From: Candidatus Brocadia sp. | GTDB lineage: Bacteria; Planctomycetota; Brocadiia; Brocadiales; Brocadiaceae | DNA length: 59,927 nucleotides | Direction of reading: 5' to 3' | Assembly: GCA_011525665.1 (NCBI GenBank) | Contig: WYAU01000073.1 | Span: forward strand, 1-59,927 | Shown here: one piece after another, positions 16,789 to 25,853 of the stretch | Layout of the letters: each line of letters begins with the position of its first letter | Numbering within the stretch: position 1 is the stretch's first letter | Position numbers and translations under genes: made by a program | Notes under the pieces: model-generated | The model's database searches: none | Seen by the model: the letters and a program-made list of their open reading frames with translations, nothing else | Told to the model about the DNA's origin: nothing

Positions 16789-17355
16789 TTAGTTTTTCCT
16801 TTGACAATAATACTTATACACGAGATCAGCAAATGCCTCCAGTGCGTATGACCCTTTCCCCAGGTCTGAAAGGCATCTTCTGAATTCCCGGAGATTTTTA
16901 AAGTTTTCAGACACATACTGGGCGACAAATGTTTCTGCCGATATGAAATTGAGCTCCGGGCCTTTGTCGTCGGGACTTTGGTAAAGTTTATAGGCCACTA
17001 TGTCCGCGATCATTTTTAAATTGACGTCTTTTGTCTTTGAAATCATATTCTTGACGATGTCAAAGCTCAATAGTTGCTTGTCCTGGTAGTAATTATACAC
17101 CGTGTCAGCAAATTCATTGATTGATTTCATTCCTTTATCCATCTGAGACAGGTGGATTTTCAGTGAATCCAAGTCCTCAAATGTTTCTGATGTATAGTGG
17201 GCTACAGCATCGGCAGATGCGAGAAAATTGGCCTCGGGCCCCATATTTTCCGGACTTTCAGAGATTTTATACGCTATGATATCGGTGATCGTCTTCAGTG
17301 AAATATCTTCCCTGCTGTGGATTTTGCTTTTTATGAACTCTTTGTCGATGGGCAT
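16789..17355 (-). CDS. Protein with two tandem copies of an unknown domain
   Basis: 188 residues from the ATG at 17355, which has GGAGGAGCGAAA directly before it; the frame stays open to 17421, but those codons lack support. Residues about 20-92 and 113-185 are clearly duplicates. Both contain I(A/T)DI(I/V)AYK, an SP(E/D)(N/D)xGPE segment, an NF(L/I)(S/A)A block, Y(T/V)SE(T/N)F, a KG turn and FAD(T/L)VY(N/K)YY. Each copy is predicted helical, with no signal peptide or membrane segment. I do not recognise the family. The gene follows a weak TATAAA-type promoter and is divergent from the TPR gene. Confidence 0.75.
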   Translation of the reverse strand: MPIDKEFIKSKIHSREDISLKTITDIIAYKISESPENMGPEANFLASADAVAHYTSETFEDLDSLKIHLSQMDKGMKSINEFADTVYNYYQDKQLLSFDIVKNMISKTKDVNLKMIADIVAYKLYQSPDDKGPELNFISAETFVAQYVSENFKNLREFRRCLSDLGKGSYALEAFADLVYKYYCQRKN

Positions 17356-17481
17356 TTTCGCTCCTCCGTACCGGCAATGAAACAAAATCAAAATATTTAT
17401 ACTGGGACTTGACAACCGCATATTTTATACATATATTAGCGCAAGAGCAACAATTATAAACAAGAATACATTAAACATACA

Positions 17482-17922
17482 ATGACAACCGGAACGAAAA
17501 ACAGATTTCTCAATTCCATCACACTGCCGAACTACGAATTTGTTATTTCCCTGCCTGAATTTAAAAAAGAAGGGGAAGAATTTACTATTTGGTTTCTTGA
17601 GGGCGTCCTTGAGAGAAATCCCGAATATATTGATTGTCTCCTCTATTTGGGCAATGCGTATACGGCGCAGGGCATGTATGAAAAGGGTCTTTCGGTAGAC
17701 CAGAAGTTAAGCCTTCTTCGGCCGAACGACCCCCTGGTCTACTATAACCTTGCCTGTAGTTACGCATTGCTGAAAAATATCGATGCCGCATTTGAAGCCC
17801 TGGAAAAGGCAATTGCGTTGGGCTATAATGATATTCACCATCTGGAAGGGGACAAAGATCTGGCTTGTCTCAGAGAAGATGCCCGGTATCAAAAGGTGGT
17901 CGAGAAAATCAGGAAACAGTAA
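17482..17922 (+). CDS. Tetratricopeptide-repeat protein
   Basis: 146 residues with about three TPR units: IDCLLYLGNAYTAQGMYEKG (residues 50-70), LVYYNLACSYALLKNIDAAF (about 88-110), and a terminal LEKAIALGY followed by a short capping region (DKDLACLREDARYQKVV) typical of bacterial stand-alone TPR proteins. It is a likely scaffold for protein contacts; the partner is unknown. No signal peptide. Its 3' end overlaps that of the convergent coaX gene by 14 bases. Confidence 0.85.
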   Translation: MTTGTKNRFLNSITLPNYEFVISLPEFKKEGEEFTIWFLEGVLERNPEYIDCLLYLGNAYTAQGMYEKGLSVDQKLSLLRPNDPLVYYNLACSYALLKNIDAAFEALEKAIALGYNDIHHLEGDKDLACLREDARYQKVVEKIRKQ

Positions 17923-18676
17923 CGCGGTGTGACGATGCATGCGGTGATTTGTGCGTGATACTGATTCCTTCCAGCGTCAGGTAGGGCAATACTGTAGTAA
18001 TGAGAGGGATTTCCCGCGCCAGCATGGCTGCATTTCCTCCGGTTGCGATCACGGTTGCCTGACATTTCATTTCGTCACGAATCATACCGATGAGCTGGTT
18101 TACCATCCCGACAGTTCCCCAATAAATGCCTGAATTTATTGCTTCTTCTGTGTTTTTCCCGATGACATGTTGTGGCCTCCTGATGGATATCTGTGGGAGA
18201 AGTGCCGTAGAGGTGTGGAGTGCTTGTGAGGAAATGTCTGTTCCCGGCGCAATAATCCCCCCCAGAAAAGCCCCTTTGTCGTTTATCCCGTCAATAGTTA
18301 TTGCGGTACCTGCATCAACAACGATTGTCCAGTTTTTTGTCCGTTCGAATGCGGCGACTGCGTTCACCAGCCGGTCTATACCCACTTTTTCCGGAGAGCC
18401 GGTCAGAATCGCGAGGGGGACAGGGAGGTCTTTCCCAATAATCCGGGGTTTTACCTGCAGATGCCTGTGGAGCGTTTCGATGACGAACGCTTCTGCCTTT
18501 GGATTGACAGACGCGATGGCGGCCTCTGCTTTATTCAAGATGGCAGGATTAAGAATCTTTATAAGATTTGCCCGGCGTGAGTATGCTGCTTCTGTGGTAT
18601 GGACAGACCGTAAGGTGTCTCCTTCAAATATCCCGATGTGAATGTTTGTATTGCCAATGTCGATTGCTAGCAACAT
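17909..18676 (-). CDS. coaX: Type III pantothenate kinase
   Basis: Phosphorylates pantothenate, the first step of CoA synthesis. The ASKHA-fold phosphate-1 motif DIGNTNIHIG (residues 5-14), PLAILTGSPEKVGIDRLVNA (GxDR motif, about 105-125), DAGTAITID (phosphate-2, about 140) and GGIIAPG are all present. Length 255 is normal. It overlaps the 3' end of obgE by 10 bases on the same strand, so it is co-transcribed and probably translationally coupled. Confidence 0.95.
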   Translation of the reverse strand: MLLAIDIGNTNIHIGIFEGDTLRSVHTTEAAYSRRANLIKILNPAILNKAEAAIASVNPKAEAFVIETLHRHLQVKPRIIGKDLPVPLAILTGSPEKVGIDRLVNAVAAFERTKNWTIVVDAGTAITIDGINDKGAFLGGIIAPGTDISSQALHTSTALLPQISIRRPQHVIGKNTEEAINSGIYWGTVGMVNQLIGMIRDEMKCQATVIATGGNAAMLAREIPLITTVLPYLTLEGISITHKSPHASSHRVTVS

Positions 18677-19695
18677 ACAGGGTGGTCTGTGCCGGTCTGA
18701 ATTTCATTTAATGCACGTGCCATCATATGTATCAGTGTGTCAATATTCCTGCCCGTGACCATAGAGACGGGACAGACGGGTTTGGATATTTTTTCTTCCA
18801 GGGTGTGAATACACTTGTTACCGGCCTCTGCGTCAAGGAGATCCATTTTGTTTGCAATGACAATTTCGGGTTTTTCTGCGAGGGCGGGGTTGTATTGTCT
18901 TAATTCGTTCCTGACAATGTAATAGGCGTCCAGAGGATGTGAACCCGCAAGGGGCGAAACGTCTAAAAGATGGACGAGCAGTTTTGTTCTTTCGATGTGG
19001 CGAAGGAATTCATCTCCCAGGCCTATTCCCCTATGTGCACCTTCAATGAGTCCGGGGATATCGGCGACAACAAATCTTCGGTAATTCTCTGCCTCAACAA
19101 TTCCTAATTGGGGTTGCAGTGTGGTGAATGCGTAATCGGCGATTTTTGGCCTTGCTGCGGAGATTCGGGAGAGTAATGTCGATTTTCCCGCGTTTGGCAT
19201 ACCGATGAGACCAACATCTGCAAGTAATTTCAGTTCCAGGATCAGCCATCGTTCCTCTCCTGGTTTTCCTTTTTCCGCCCTGCGTGGGACTTGATTGGTG
19301 GAAGTGGCGAAATGTTTGTTTCCTCTTCCCCCTCTTCCCCCCCGCGCGATAACAATGCTTTCCCCACCGATACTCATATCTTTCAGGATACGTCCGCTTT
19401 CTTTGTCTTTAATGACAGTTCCTTTGGGCAGGTCAATGATGAGATCTTGACCATTTTTGCCTCTTTTCGTAGATCCTTTTCCGTGCGCCCCGTCTTCTGC
19501 CGTATATTTTACCCGTGAGGCAAGGTCGAGTAATGTGTCTTTATTACAGCTGACATGAAGTATGACGTCCCCGCCTTTACCTCCGTTTCCCCCGTCAGGT
19601 CCTCCACGGGGGACGTACTTCTCCCTGCGGAAACTGACACAACCGTTTCCTCCGTCACCCCCCTTTACAAATATAACCGCTTCGTCGATAAACAT
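18667..19695 (-). CDS. obgE: GTPase Obg/CgtA
   Basis: A large-ribosomal-subunit assembly GTPase. The glycine-rich Obg fold occupies residues 1-158 (GGDGGNGCVSFRREKYVPRG, GGKGGD, GGRGGRGN). The G domain follows with P-loop GMPNAGKST, DIPGLIEGAHRGIGLG (switch II) and NKMDLLD (NKxD). At 342 residues it lacks the variable C-terminal OCT domain, as many homologues do. It sits downstream of the L21-L27 genes, the classic rplU-rpmA-obgE order, with coaX after it. A hairpin between rpmA and obgE may reduce readthrough. Confidence 0.97.
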   Translation of the reverse strand: MFIDEAVIFVKGGDGGNGCVSFRREKYVPRGGPDGGNGGKGGDVILHVSCNKDTLLDLASRVKYTAEDGAHGKGSTKRGKNGQDLIIDLPKGTVIKDKESGRILKDMSIGGESIVIARGGRGGRGNKHFATSTNQVPRRAEKGKPGEERWLILELKLLADVGLIGMPNAGKSTLLSRISAARPKIADYAFTTLQPQLGIVEAENYRRFVVADIPGLIEGAHRGIGLGDEFLRHIERTKLLVHLLDVSPLAGSHPLDAYYIVRNELRQYNPALAEKPEIVIANKMDLLDAEAGNKCIHTLEEKISKPVCPVSMVTGRNIDTLIHMMARALNEIQTGTDHPVCC

Positions 19696-19711
19696 AATTC
19701 AGAAAAGATAA

Positions 19712-19736
19712 AGGGCGCATGCCAGAAGCGCCCTTC
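19712..19736 (-). terminator. Hairpin between rpmA and obgE
   Basis: AAGGGCGC and GCGCCCTT form an 8-bp stem with a nine-base loop. On the minus strand it is followed by TATCTTTTC and lies 24 bases after the rpmA stop. It would act as a full or partial terminator separating ribosomal protein genes from obgE. Confidence 0.6.
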
Positions 19737-19759
19737 TTTTAAATAAAAACCGTCATTTT

Positions 19760-20008
19760 TTACTGAGGTGCCGCATAGACGCTCACGCGGCGCCTTGTTT
19801 CAAATTTTACCACGCCATCTATCCTGGAAAAAAGCGTATCGTCTCTTCCGATGCCGACGTTCAATCCCGGCTTGAACTTTGTCCCGCATTGCCGGACTAA
19901 TATCGAACCGGCTGTTACAAATTGTCCGCCGAATCTTTTTATGCCCCGCATTTGCGGATTACTGTCTCTTCCATTTTTTGAGGAACCTTGTCCTTTTTTA
20001 TGAGCCAT
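19760..20008 (-). CDS. rpmA: 50S ribosomal protein L27
   Basis: 82 residues starting [20 protein letters not shown], close to the conserved N-terminus that reaches the peptidyl transferase centre. [20 protein letters not shown] and the [14 protein letters not shown] segment are diagnostic. No N-terminal pre-extension (the Firmicutes-type cleaved leader) is present. It follows rplU by 58 bases. Confidence 0.97.
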   Translation of the reverse strand: MAHKKGQGSSKNGRDSNPQMRGIKRFGGQFVTAGSILVRQCGTKFKPGLNVGIGRDDTLFSRIDGVVKFETRRRVSVYAAPQ

Positions 20009-20066
20009 GTTATTCCCTCCGTTTTGAAATAGAGTAAAGAATAGTGAAATACCGGTAAAGCTTGAT

Positions 20067-20387
20067 TTAGCCGCAGATGATTTCTTTGATTTTTATCCGG
20101 GTGTATCTTTCCCGGTGTCCTCTTCTGGTCATTGATTCCTTCCTTCTGCGAAATTTTATGGTCATGGACTTTACCCCTTTTTTAATGCCTTCGACTTCCG
20201 CAATAACTTTTGCATTTTTATTGGCAGCAGTTCCAAAGGTTGTACTGCCTTCTTCATTTGAACAAACTAATACATCGTGAAATTCCAAAATTTGCCCGAT
20301 TTGGGCATCGGCTTTTAAGTCGATAAGGTGATGCTCGCCGGCCCTTACCTTGTACTGTTTCCCCCGGTCTTTTACTATTGCGTACAT
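20067..20387 (-). CDS. rplU: 50S ribosomal protein L21
   Basis: The protein starts at [14 protein letters not shown] (20387), with AAAGGAG eleven bases upstream. The frame stays open to 20435, but those codons overlap the end of rng and are not conserved-looking. About 106 residues, with the family's [12 protein letters not shown] start, central [11 protein letters not shown] segment and [22 protein letters not shown]-binding stretch. Confidence 0.96.
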   Translation of the reverse strand: MYAIVKDRGKQYKVRAGEHHLIDLKADAQIGQILEFHDVLVCSNEEGSTTFGTAANKNAKVIAEVEGIKKGVKSMTIKFRRRKESMTRRGHRERYTRIKIKEIICG

Positions 20388-20415
20388 GTGTTCATTTCTC
20401 CTTTCATGGTAAAAA

Positions 20416-21936
20416 TTATATCGTGACAGGCTCATCTCTGTGGTTTAAGTAACGGATGTCTATTTTACCGTACTCGTGATTCACCGCGCTGAAAATATGG
20501 ATCTTTTTATTATAGGACTCTTCAATTTCTATCATTTGCTTTCTCTTTTGATTTTGCAAATAATTTGCCACTTCCTGGTTCGCGACGATCTCAATTTTCG
20601 CGATCTGGGGTGAATGGATGGCGAACTTCAGGTCTCTCATGGCGTTTAAACAAAGGCTTTCAACCGTCTTGGCGTAGCCGGTGCCTCCGCAAAGCCGACA
20701 CTCCTCAAAAAGAACGTCCCTCAGGCTTGAACGGATCCTTTGGCGAGTAAGTTCAATGGTGCCAAATTTTGACATCTTCAGCATCTTTGTTCGGGCCTTG
20801 TCCCTTTTCAGGGCTTCGGCGACGACCTTTTCGATGGCATGATTGTGAGATTCCGTACGCATGTCTATGAAGTCTATCACAATCACACCACCCAGATCCC
20901 GTAATCGTATCTGGCGCACAATTTCCCTTGCCGCTTTGAGATTGGTCTTAAAGGCCGTTTCCTCCGGGTCGCTTTCTTCTTTAAATTTGCCGCTATTGAC
21001 ATCAATTGCGACAAGTGCCTCGGTCTGTTCAAGCACGATTGAACCGCCCCGGGGCAGGCGGATTTTTTTACAGTTTATCTCCTCAATCTCTTTTTCGATA
21101 TTGTATTTGTGGAATAACGGCTTATCCTCACTGTAGAGGGTTAAATGTTTTTCGTATTTGGGCATAATCATACGAAGGAAATCACGTGTTCGTTCATAGA
21201 CGGCTTCCGTATCGACGATAATTTCCTGTATGTCAGATGAAAAGATGTCTCTGATGGCGCGGATTACCAAATCACTTTCCTGGTAGATGGTTTCGGGCGC
21301 ACTGACAGTTTTTGCCCGTTTCTCAATATTTTTCCAGAGTTTTAGCAAATAGTGAAAGTCCTTGTGGATTTCCTTTTTGGTTTGTTGTGCTCCCGCCGTG
21401 CGTATGATGAAACCGACATCCGGGGGAGGGTTTAATCCCTCGAGTATTTTTTTTAACCGCTGCCGCTCTTCTTCACTTGCAATTTTCCGGGAAACTCCGT
21501 GACGGGGCACGTCCGGCATTAAGACCAGGTACCTGCCGGGCAGGCTTATGTATGTCGTTAAACTAGGCCCCTTTGTGCCGATACTTTCTTTTGTCACCTG
21601 AACAAGCACCTCTTGCCCCTGATGTAAAATATCCCGTATCTTGCGGAATTCCCGGTGAGACCTTGTATGGGCATCACTCTCTGATGCGTGGTTCCCCTTT
21701 TCGGCGGGAATGAGAACGTCCGAAATGTGGAGAAATCCATTTTTCTTGAGGCCGATATCGACGAACGCCGCCTCAATGCTGGGCTCAATGTTAACGACCC
21801 TTCCCTTGTAAATATTGCCTGCAATTTGTTCCCGGGAGCTCCTTTCAATGTACAGTTCTTCCAGAATGTTATTTTCCAATATGGCAATGCGGCATTCTTC
21901 AGGCTCAACTGCGTTAATAAGCATCCTCTTATCCAT
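20416..21936 (-). CDS. rng: Ribonuclease G/E family endoribonuclease
   Basis: Processes rRNA and decays mRNA. The N-terminal S1 domain (GNIYKGRVVNIEPSIEAAFVDIG) occupies about residues 35-125. The catalytic DNase-I-like part carries VAIDVNSGKF (about 310) and VIVDTEAV, with the metal-binding DFIDM near 350. The zinc-link CRLCGGTGYA near 405 holds a CxxC pair. At 506 residues it is RNase G-sized, without the long disordered tail of RNase E. It is encoded directly before rplU, a common arrangement. Confidence 0.94.
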   Translation of the reverse strand: MDKRMLINAVEPEECRIAILENNILEELYIERSSREQIAGNIYKGRVVNIEPSIEAAFVDIGLKKNGFLHISDVLIPAEKGNHASESDAHTRSHREFRKIRDILHQGQEVLVQVTKESIGTKGPSLTTYISLPGRYLVLMPDVPRHGVSRKIASEEERQRLKKILEGLNPPPDVGFIIRTAGAQQTKKEIHKDFHYLLKLWKNIEKRAKTVSAPETIYQESDLVIRAIRDIFSSDIQEIIVDTEAVYERTRDFLRMIMPKYEKHLTLYSEDKPLFHKYNIEKEIEEINCKKIRLPRGGSIVLEQTEALVAIDVNSGKFKEESDPEETAFKTNLKAAREIVRQIRLRDLGGVIVIDFIDMRTESHNHAIEKVVAEALKRDKARTKMLKMSKFGTIELTRQRIRSSLRDVLFEECRLCGGTGYAKTVESLCLNAMRDLKFAIHSPQIAKIEIVANQEVANYLQNQKRKQMIEIEESYNKKIHIFSAVNHEYGKIDIRYLNHRDEPVTI

Positions 21937-21952
21937 GATTATTTTCCCTTTG

Positions 21953-22513
21953 TTAGGCAGAAGAAGACAGGTTGACCTTTATTCGCGTAATTTCAAAGAG
22001 CGTTTTTTCCCCGGTTCCCCCTATCGAATGGATCACCTCTTCCGGTCTTGCCATGCCTTCTGTTTCCATTTTTATCGACATAAGCAAGCCGTCGGGCTTC
22101 ACCGTGATTGCCTGAACAGATGGCCGGATATCAAATGGTTTTGGGTATCCATCCTTTATGCGATTTACGATAACGGACGATTGCTGTAAAAATTCGCCGA
22201 TCTTTACGGGATTTAAAAAACCAGGTTCTTTAAAAACAACACTATACAGTACATCACGGACCGGACTCCGCAATGAAGTGGGTATCGTTTCTCCCGAAAG
22301 AATACAAATTCCCTGCGGCAGTTGATGGCCCAAACGTTCGGTCAGGATTTCAGGAGGCATTGATTCGAGCAATTCCAGTTCCAAAACTTCATCTTTGCCG
22401 GCTATTCCAACACTCAATGCCACCGGGATAGACAGTTTCGGGTGTGGATTGAAACCTTTGGACATAGCAACGGGGATGCTCGCCCTTCTGATAGCCCTTT
22501 CGAAGACCTTCAT
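21953..22513 (-). CDS. TIGR03936 family (DUF2344) radical-SAM-associated protein
   Basis: Homologues accompany or are fused to TIGR03960 radical SAM proteins; that partner is encoded here at 28240-30084. Recognisable are FERAIRRASIPVAMSKGFNP and HPKLSIPVALSVGI. The first ATG is at 22513, but homology continues upstream in the same frame (IAKIRIRFAKVGDIRFISHH, then DL) for more than 20 codons. It runs back to a TGA at about 22586 without any ATG, GTG or TTG. So the real start is a rare codon (ATA 22579, ATA 22570 or ATT 22564), or a base is missing. Followed 17 bases later by rng. Confidence 0.85.
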   Translation of the reverse strand: MKVFERAIRRASIPVAMSKGFNPHPKLSIPVALSVGIAGKDEVLELELLESMPPEILTERLGHQLPQGICILSGETIPTSLRSPVRDVLYSVVFKEPGFLNPVKIGEFLQQSSVIVNRIKDGYPKPFDIRPSVQAITVKPDGLLMSIKMETEGMARPEEVIHSIGGTGEKTLFEITRIKVNLSSSA

Positions 22514-22658
22514 CAGATCATGATGGGAGATAAAGCGAATATCGCCTACTTTGGCAAATCGAATACGTATCTTTGCTATAGTTAATCAACCATTAAAAAA
22601 CTTCAACTGTAATAAATTAAAATACTTATGCAAAATTTTAACATGATGTTCATTACTG

Positions 22659-24713
22659 TCAAGGATATTTTTGCCCCTCAAATACCTCGGGCAGTATTTC
22701 TATGGCGATATTCCTCAGGTAGCTGATTGTTTTTTCCGGGTCATCAAACTGACAAACGGTTTCCGCTATCTCTTTTGCCTTTTCATAAGTGATCGAACGG
22801 ACAATTTTTTTTATTTCCGGTATAATCGTTGCCGGGGCTACGCTAAACTCGGTGAGACCCAACCCGATAAGGGGTGCCGTGTATTCAATTTCACTTCCCA
22901 TCTGTCCGCATATTCCAACCGGGATGTTATTTTCTTCCGCGGCCGTTATGGCAAGTTTTAAAAGTCTTAAGATGGCAGGGTGGACGGGGCAATACAGATA
23001 GGCTACCCGTTCGTTGTTTCTGTCAACGGCCAGAGAGTATTGGATGAGGTCATTGGTGCCGATGCTAAAGAAATCACACTCTTTTGCCAGGATATCGGCA
23101 ATCATGACGGCGGAGGGGACTTCGAGCATGATTCCCATAGGGATGTTTTTGTTGACAGGGATATTTTCCTTGTCCAGTTCTTCCATTGTTTCCCAAACCA
23201 TCTGCTTTGCGCGTCTCAGTTCCTGAAGGGAAGAGATCAGCGGAAACAATATCTTCACGTTTCCCAGCGCAGAGGCCCGTAAAATGGCCCTGAGTTGCGT
23301 CTTAAATATGGCAGGATTTTCAAAACAGTACCGTATGGAACGGCATCCCAGGAAAGGGTTTCCCTCTTTTCTGTCGTCCAAAGAATCGAATTTGTCGGCG
23401 CCGAGATCCAGCGTCCGGATGATAATGGGCTTATCCTTTAATTCCCGTACCACAGCGGTGTACGCCTCGAGGTGCTCCTCTTCTGTTGGAGGCCGGGGAG
23501 CCCCCAAATAGAGAAATTCCGTTCTGTAAAGCCCGATTCCCTCGGCGCCGTACTTTACGTTCAAACTGGTTTCTTTTGGAAATTCGATATTGCCATAAAT
23601 GGAGATATGTTTTCCATCCCGGGTGGTTGAAGGTTGGTCCTTCAGCTCTATGGCTAATTTTTCTTCAAAGACATGTATGCTCTTGACCTTGCTTTGATAT
23701 GCCGCCAGGGTTTCTGCGTCAGGCCTGACGATAACAATGCCGCTATTGCCGTCCACAATTACCATATCGCCCCCAAAAACGTCTGTGGTAATCGTACCGA
23801 GCCCCACCACCGCCGGTATGCCCAGCGCGCGGGCGACGATGGCGGTGTGAGATGTCCTTCCCCCCACGTCGGTGGCGAAACCCTTGACTTTTTCCGTGTC
23901 GAGTGAGGCTGTTTGCGAAGGGGTAAGGTCGTGCGCCACCAGCACCACTTCTTCGGCGAGATTTTTGAGCTCTTCCCTCTTTTCACCCAATAAATTTTTT
24001 AAAAGCCGCCGTTCAATGTCAAAGATGTCGGTCACCCGTTCCGCCAGATAAGAGTCGTGAACGTCCTGGAATTTCCTGATGTAAACCCGCAAGGCCAGCG
24101 AAACGGCAAATTCCGGCGTAAAGTTGGTTTTCTTTATTTTTTCAATAATTTCATTTTTTAAACGGGCATCCTGCAATACCATCCGGTGTGTGCCAAAGAT
24201 CGACCCGATTTCGGATCCCAAATTTTCAGAAACCTTCTGCTCCAGGTCGTGTATTTCCCTTTTTGAATCCTCGATGGCCTTTTCGAGCCTGGAGACTTCG
24301 CCCTCCACTTCTTCTTTTCTTATGATATGGCGGGGAATGCGATATCCTTCGCTCTCGAACATAAAGGCCTCGCGGATAACTACTCCGGGAGAGACCGCGA
24401 TCCCTTTTCTGATTTCCATAAACTCTTCTTCGAATTTGCTTTTTACCAAACCCTCCAGGGCATCCAGCGCTTCCGCTGCATCGGGGCCTTTGGCGGCAAT
24501 GATTATTTCCGTGCCGTTTTCCGCGCCAAGGGTGAGAAGTTCGATAATGCTTTTGCCATCGACCTCTTTGTTTTTCGTTTTGATACGGATTTCCGAAGTA
24601 TATTTATTGGCAATTTCTGCGAATTTAGTGGCAGGGCGTGCATGCATCCCGTTGGAATTCGAGATTTTAACTTTTCGTTCTAATGATGCGGAATGTTTGA
24701 CGTAGATATTCAT
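22659..24713 (-). CDS. ptsP: HPr-Enzyme I fusion, phosphoenolpyruvate-protein phosphotransferase
   Basis: Transfers phosphate from PEP through Enzyme I to HPr. Residues about 12-95 are an HPr domain with the phosphorylated histidine H24 (NGMHARPA) and, 31 residues on, the regulatory serine position S55 (GKSIIELL). Enzyme I follows from about residue 100: helical HPr-binding part, phosphohistidine segment GGRTSHTAIVAR near 290, and the PEP barrel with GIGLYRTEFLYLGAP, LDLGADK, IGTNDLIQYSLA and CGQMGSE. No sugar-specific EIIB or EIIC gene is seen; ptsN lies just upstream on the same strand, so a regulatory rather than a transport chain is likely. Confidence 0.93.
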   Translation of the reverse strand: MNIYVKHSASLERKVKISNSNGMHARPATKFAEIANKYTSEIRIKTKNKEVDGKSIIELLTLGAENGTEIIIAAKGPDAAEALDALEGLVKSKFEEEFMEIRKGIAVSPGVVIREAFMFESEGYRIPRHIIRKEEVEGEVSRLEKAIEDSKREIHDLEQKVSENLGSEIGSIFGTHRMVLQDARLKNEIIEKIKKTNFTPEFAVSLALRVYIRKFQDVHDSYLAERVTDIFDIERRLLKNLLGEKREELKNLAEEVVLVAHDLTPSQTASLDTEKVKGFATDVGGRTSHTAIVARALGIPAVVGLGTITTDVFGGDMVIVDGNSGIVIVRPDAETLAAYQSKVKSIHVFEEKLAIELKDQPSTTRDGKHISIYGNIEFPKETSLNVKYGAEGIGLYRTEFLYLGAPRPPTEEEHLEAYTAVVRELKDKPIIIRTLDLGADKFDSLDDRKEGNPFLGCRSIRYCFENPAIFKTQLRAILRASALGNVKILFPLISSLQELRRAKQMVWETMEELDKENIPVNKNIPMGIMLEVPSAVMIADILAKECDFFSIGTNDLIQYSLAVDRNNERVAYLYCPVHPAILRLLKLAITAAEENNIPVGICGQMGSEIEYTAPLIGLGLTEFSVAPATIIPEIKKIVRSITYEKAKEIAETVCQFDDPEKTISYLRNIAIEILPEVFEGQKYP

Positions 24714-24887
24714 ATTGGAGTACTGTGCTGTTAAAACAGATATCTCGGTAAGTTTTATGATTTATGCAGCTTGCGCGCTTGAGGGAATGATATAAGCACT
24801 TGGCGGAAGACGGGAGATGGCAGATTCCCGTTGCCCCGCGCCCTTTGCTTGACGCCCCTGTGTCTTTTACAGTAGCAGCGATACCGG

Positions 24888-25358
24888 CTACACCTGAATT
24901 CCATCGACCTCGTGCAATATTTCAATCATACCCGTTTTGCCATGAGCTTCGCGCATAAACCGGCGGAAATCATTGTCCCTTATTACGGTGGATATTCTTT
25001 CCAGCGCGGCAAGATGTGATCCTGCTGAATCGTTAGGGGAAAGCAGGAGAAAGAAGAGATGGACCGGTTCGCCGTCCAGCGCATTAAAGTCAACGCCGTG
25101 CGTCGACCGCGCGATCGTCCCCATAATCTTTTTTACGGAATCATGCTTTGTATGAGGGACGGCGACACCCTTCCCGATGCCGGTGCTCCCCAATTCCTCC
25201 CGTTTCATGAGGGATTTAATGATAATTTCGACATCCCTGTCATTGATTTTCTGTGCATCTTTCAGCGAGCATACCATCTCTCGAATTACCGCCTCTTTGT
25301 CAGTGGCCTTGATTTCTGTGATTATCGCATCCTCCACAATAAAATCAGTTAATTTCAT
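24888..25358 (-). CDS. ptsN: PTS EIIA-Ntr-type regulatory protein
   Basis: 156 residues of a fructose/nitrogen-type EIIA domain. The phosphorylatable histidine is in GKGVAVPHTKHDS near residue 70; EELGSTGIGKG before it and VHLFFLLLSPND after it are family marks. It would accept phosphate from the HPr-EI fusion encoded 175 bases downstream and signal through protein contacts (family knowledge). It lies after hpf on the same strand, an order (hpf-ptsN) also seen near rpoN in other bacteria, though rpoN is not here. Confidence 0.93.
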   Translation of the reverse strand: MKLTDFIVEDAIITEIKATDKEAVIREMVCSLKDAQKINDRDVEIIIKSLMKREELGSTGIGKGVAVPHTKHDSVKKIMGTIARSTHGVDFNALDGEPVHLFFLLLSPNDSAGSHLAALERISTVIRDNDFRRFMREAHGKTGMIEILHEVDGIQV

Positions 25359-25391
25359 GCTATAAAACTCCTCCGATCGAATAGTTTTTCC

Positions 25392-25751
25392 CTATGTTTC
25401 GGGTATACCTTCAAAACCTTCCGTTTCAGCCGTTGCAGGTTTTTTTCTGCGGACAATCCTGGATTGGATTTTACCCTTGTGCTTTTTCAACTGCGCTTCA
25501 ATCTTATCCACCACGAGGTCAATTGCGCGATACATATCGGGATTCGATACCTCTGCAACGAGTGTGGGTCCTCTCGAAACCGAAACAATCATTTCGACAA
25601 TATGGCCATTGTCCCCCCCAATGTCTAGCGTTATCTGTATCTGTAGGATCCGTTCAAAGAATTTCTTTATTTTGCTTGCTTTTTGCAGTGCATAATTTTT
25701 AATGGCTTCCGTTATGTGCAAATGTCTTGCAACGATCGTAATGTTATCCAA
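25392..25751 (-). CDS. hpf: Ribosome hibernation promoting factor, short form
   Basis: A 119-residue protein of the HPF/YfiA family, binding the 30S decoding region to inactivate ribosomes in slow growth. The start IVARHLHITEAIKNYALQKA, the KKFFERILQIQITLD strand and VEAEVSN-like LVAEVSNPDMYRAIDLVVDK helix are conserved. The last 25 residues (KGKIQSRIVRRKKPATAETE) form a basic tail instead of the dimerising domain of the long form. It is followed by ptsN after 33 bases. Confidence 0.94.
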   Translation of the reverse strand: MDNITIVARHLHITEAIKNYALQKASKIKKFFERILQIQITLDIGGDNGHIVEMIVSVSRGPTLVAEVSNPDMYRAIDLVVDKIEAQLKKHKGKIQSRIVRRKKPATAETEGFEGIPET

Positions 25752-25853
25752 GGGAGAATCCTTTCTGGAAAAGGTAAAAGCTTCTCAATAATACAGGAAC
25801 ACATAATTTTACTTTTTAAGAAATCGTCAGTCAAGGAAATTAAAATCACCTGC

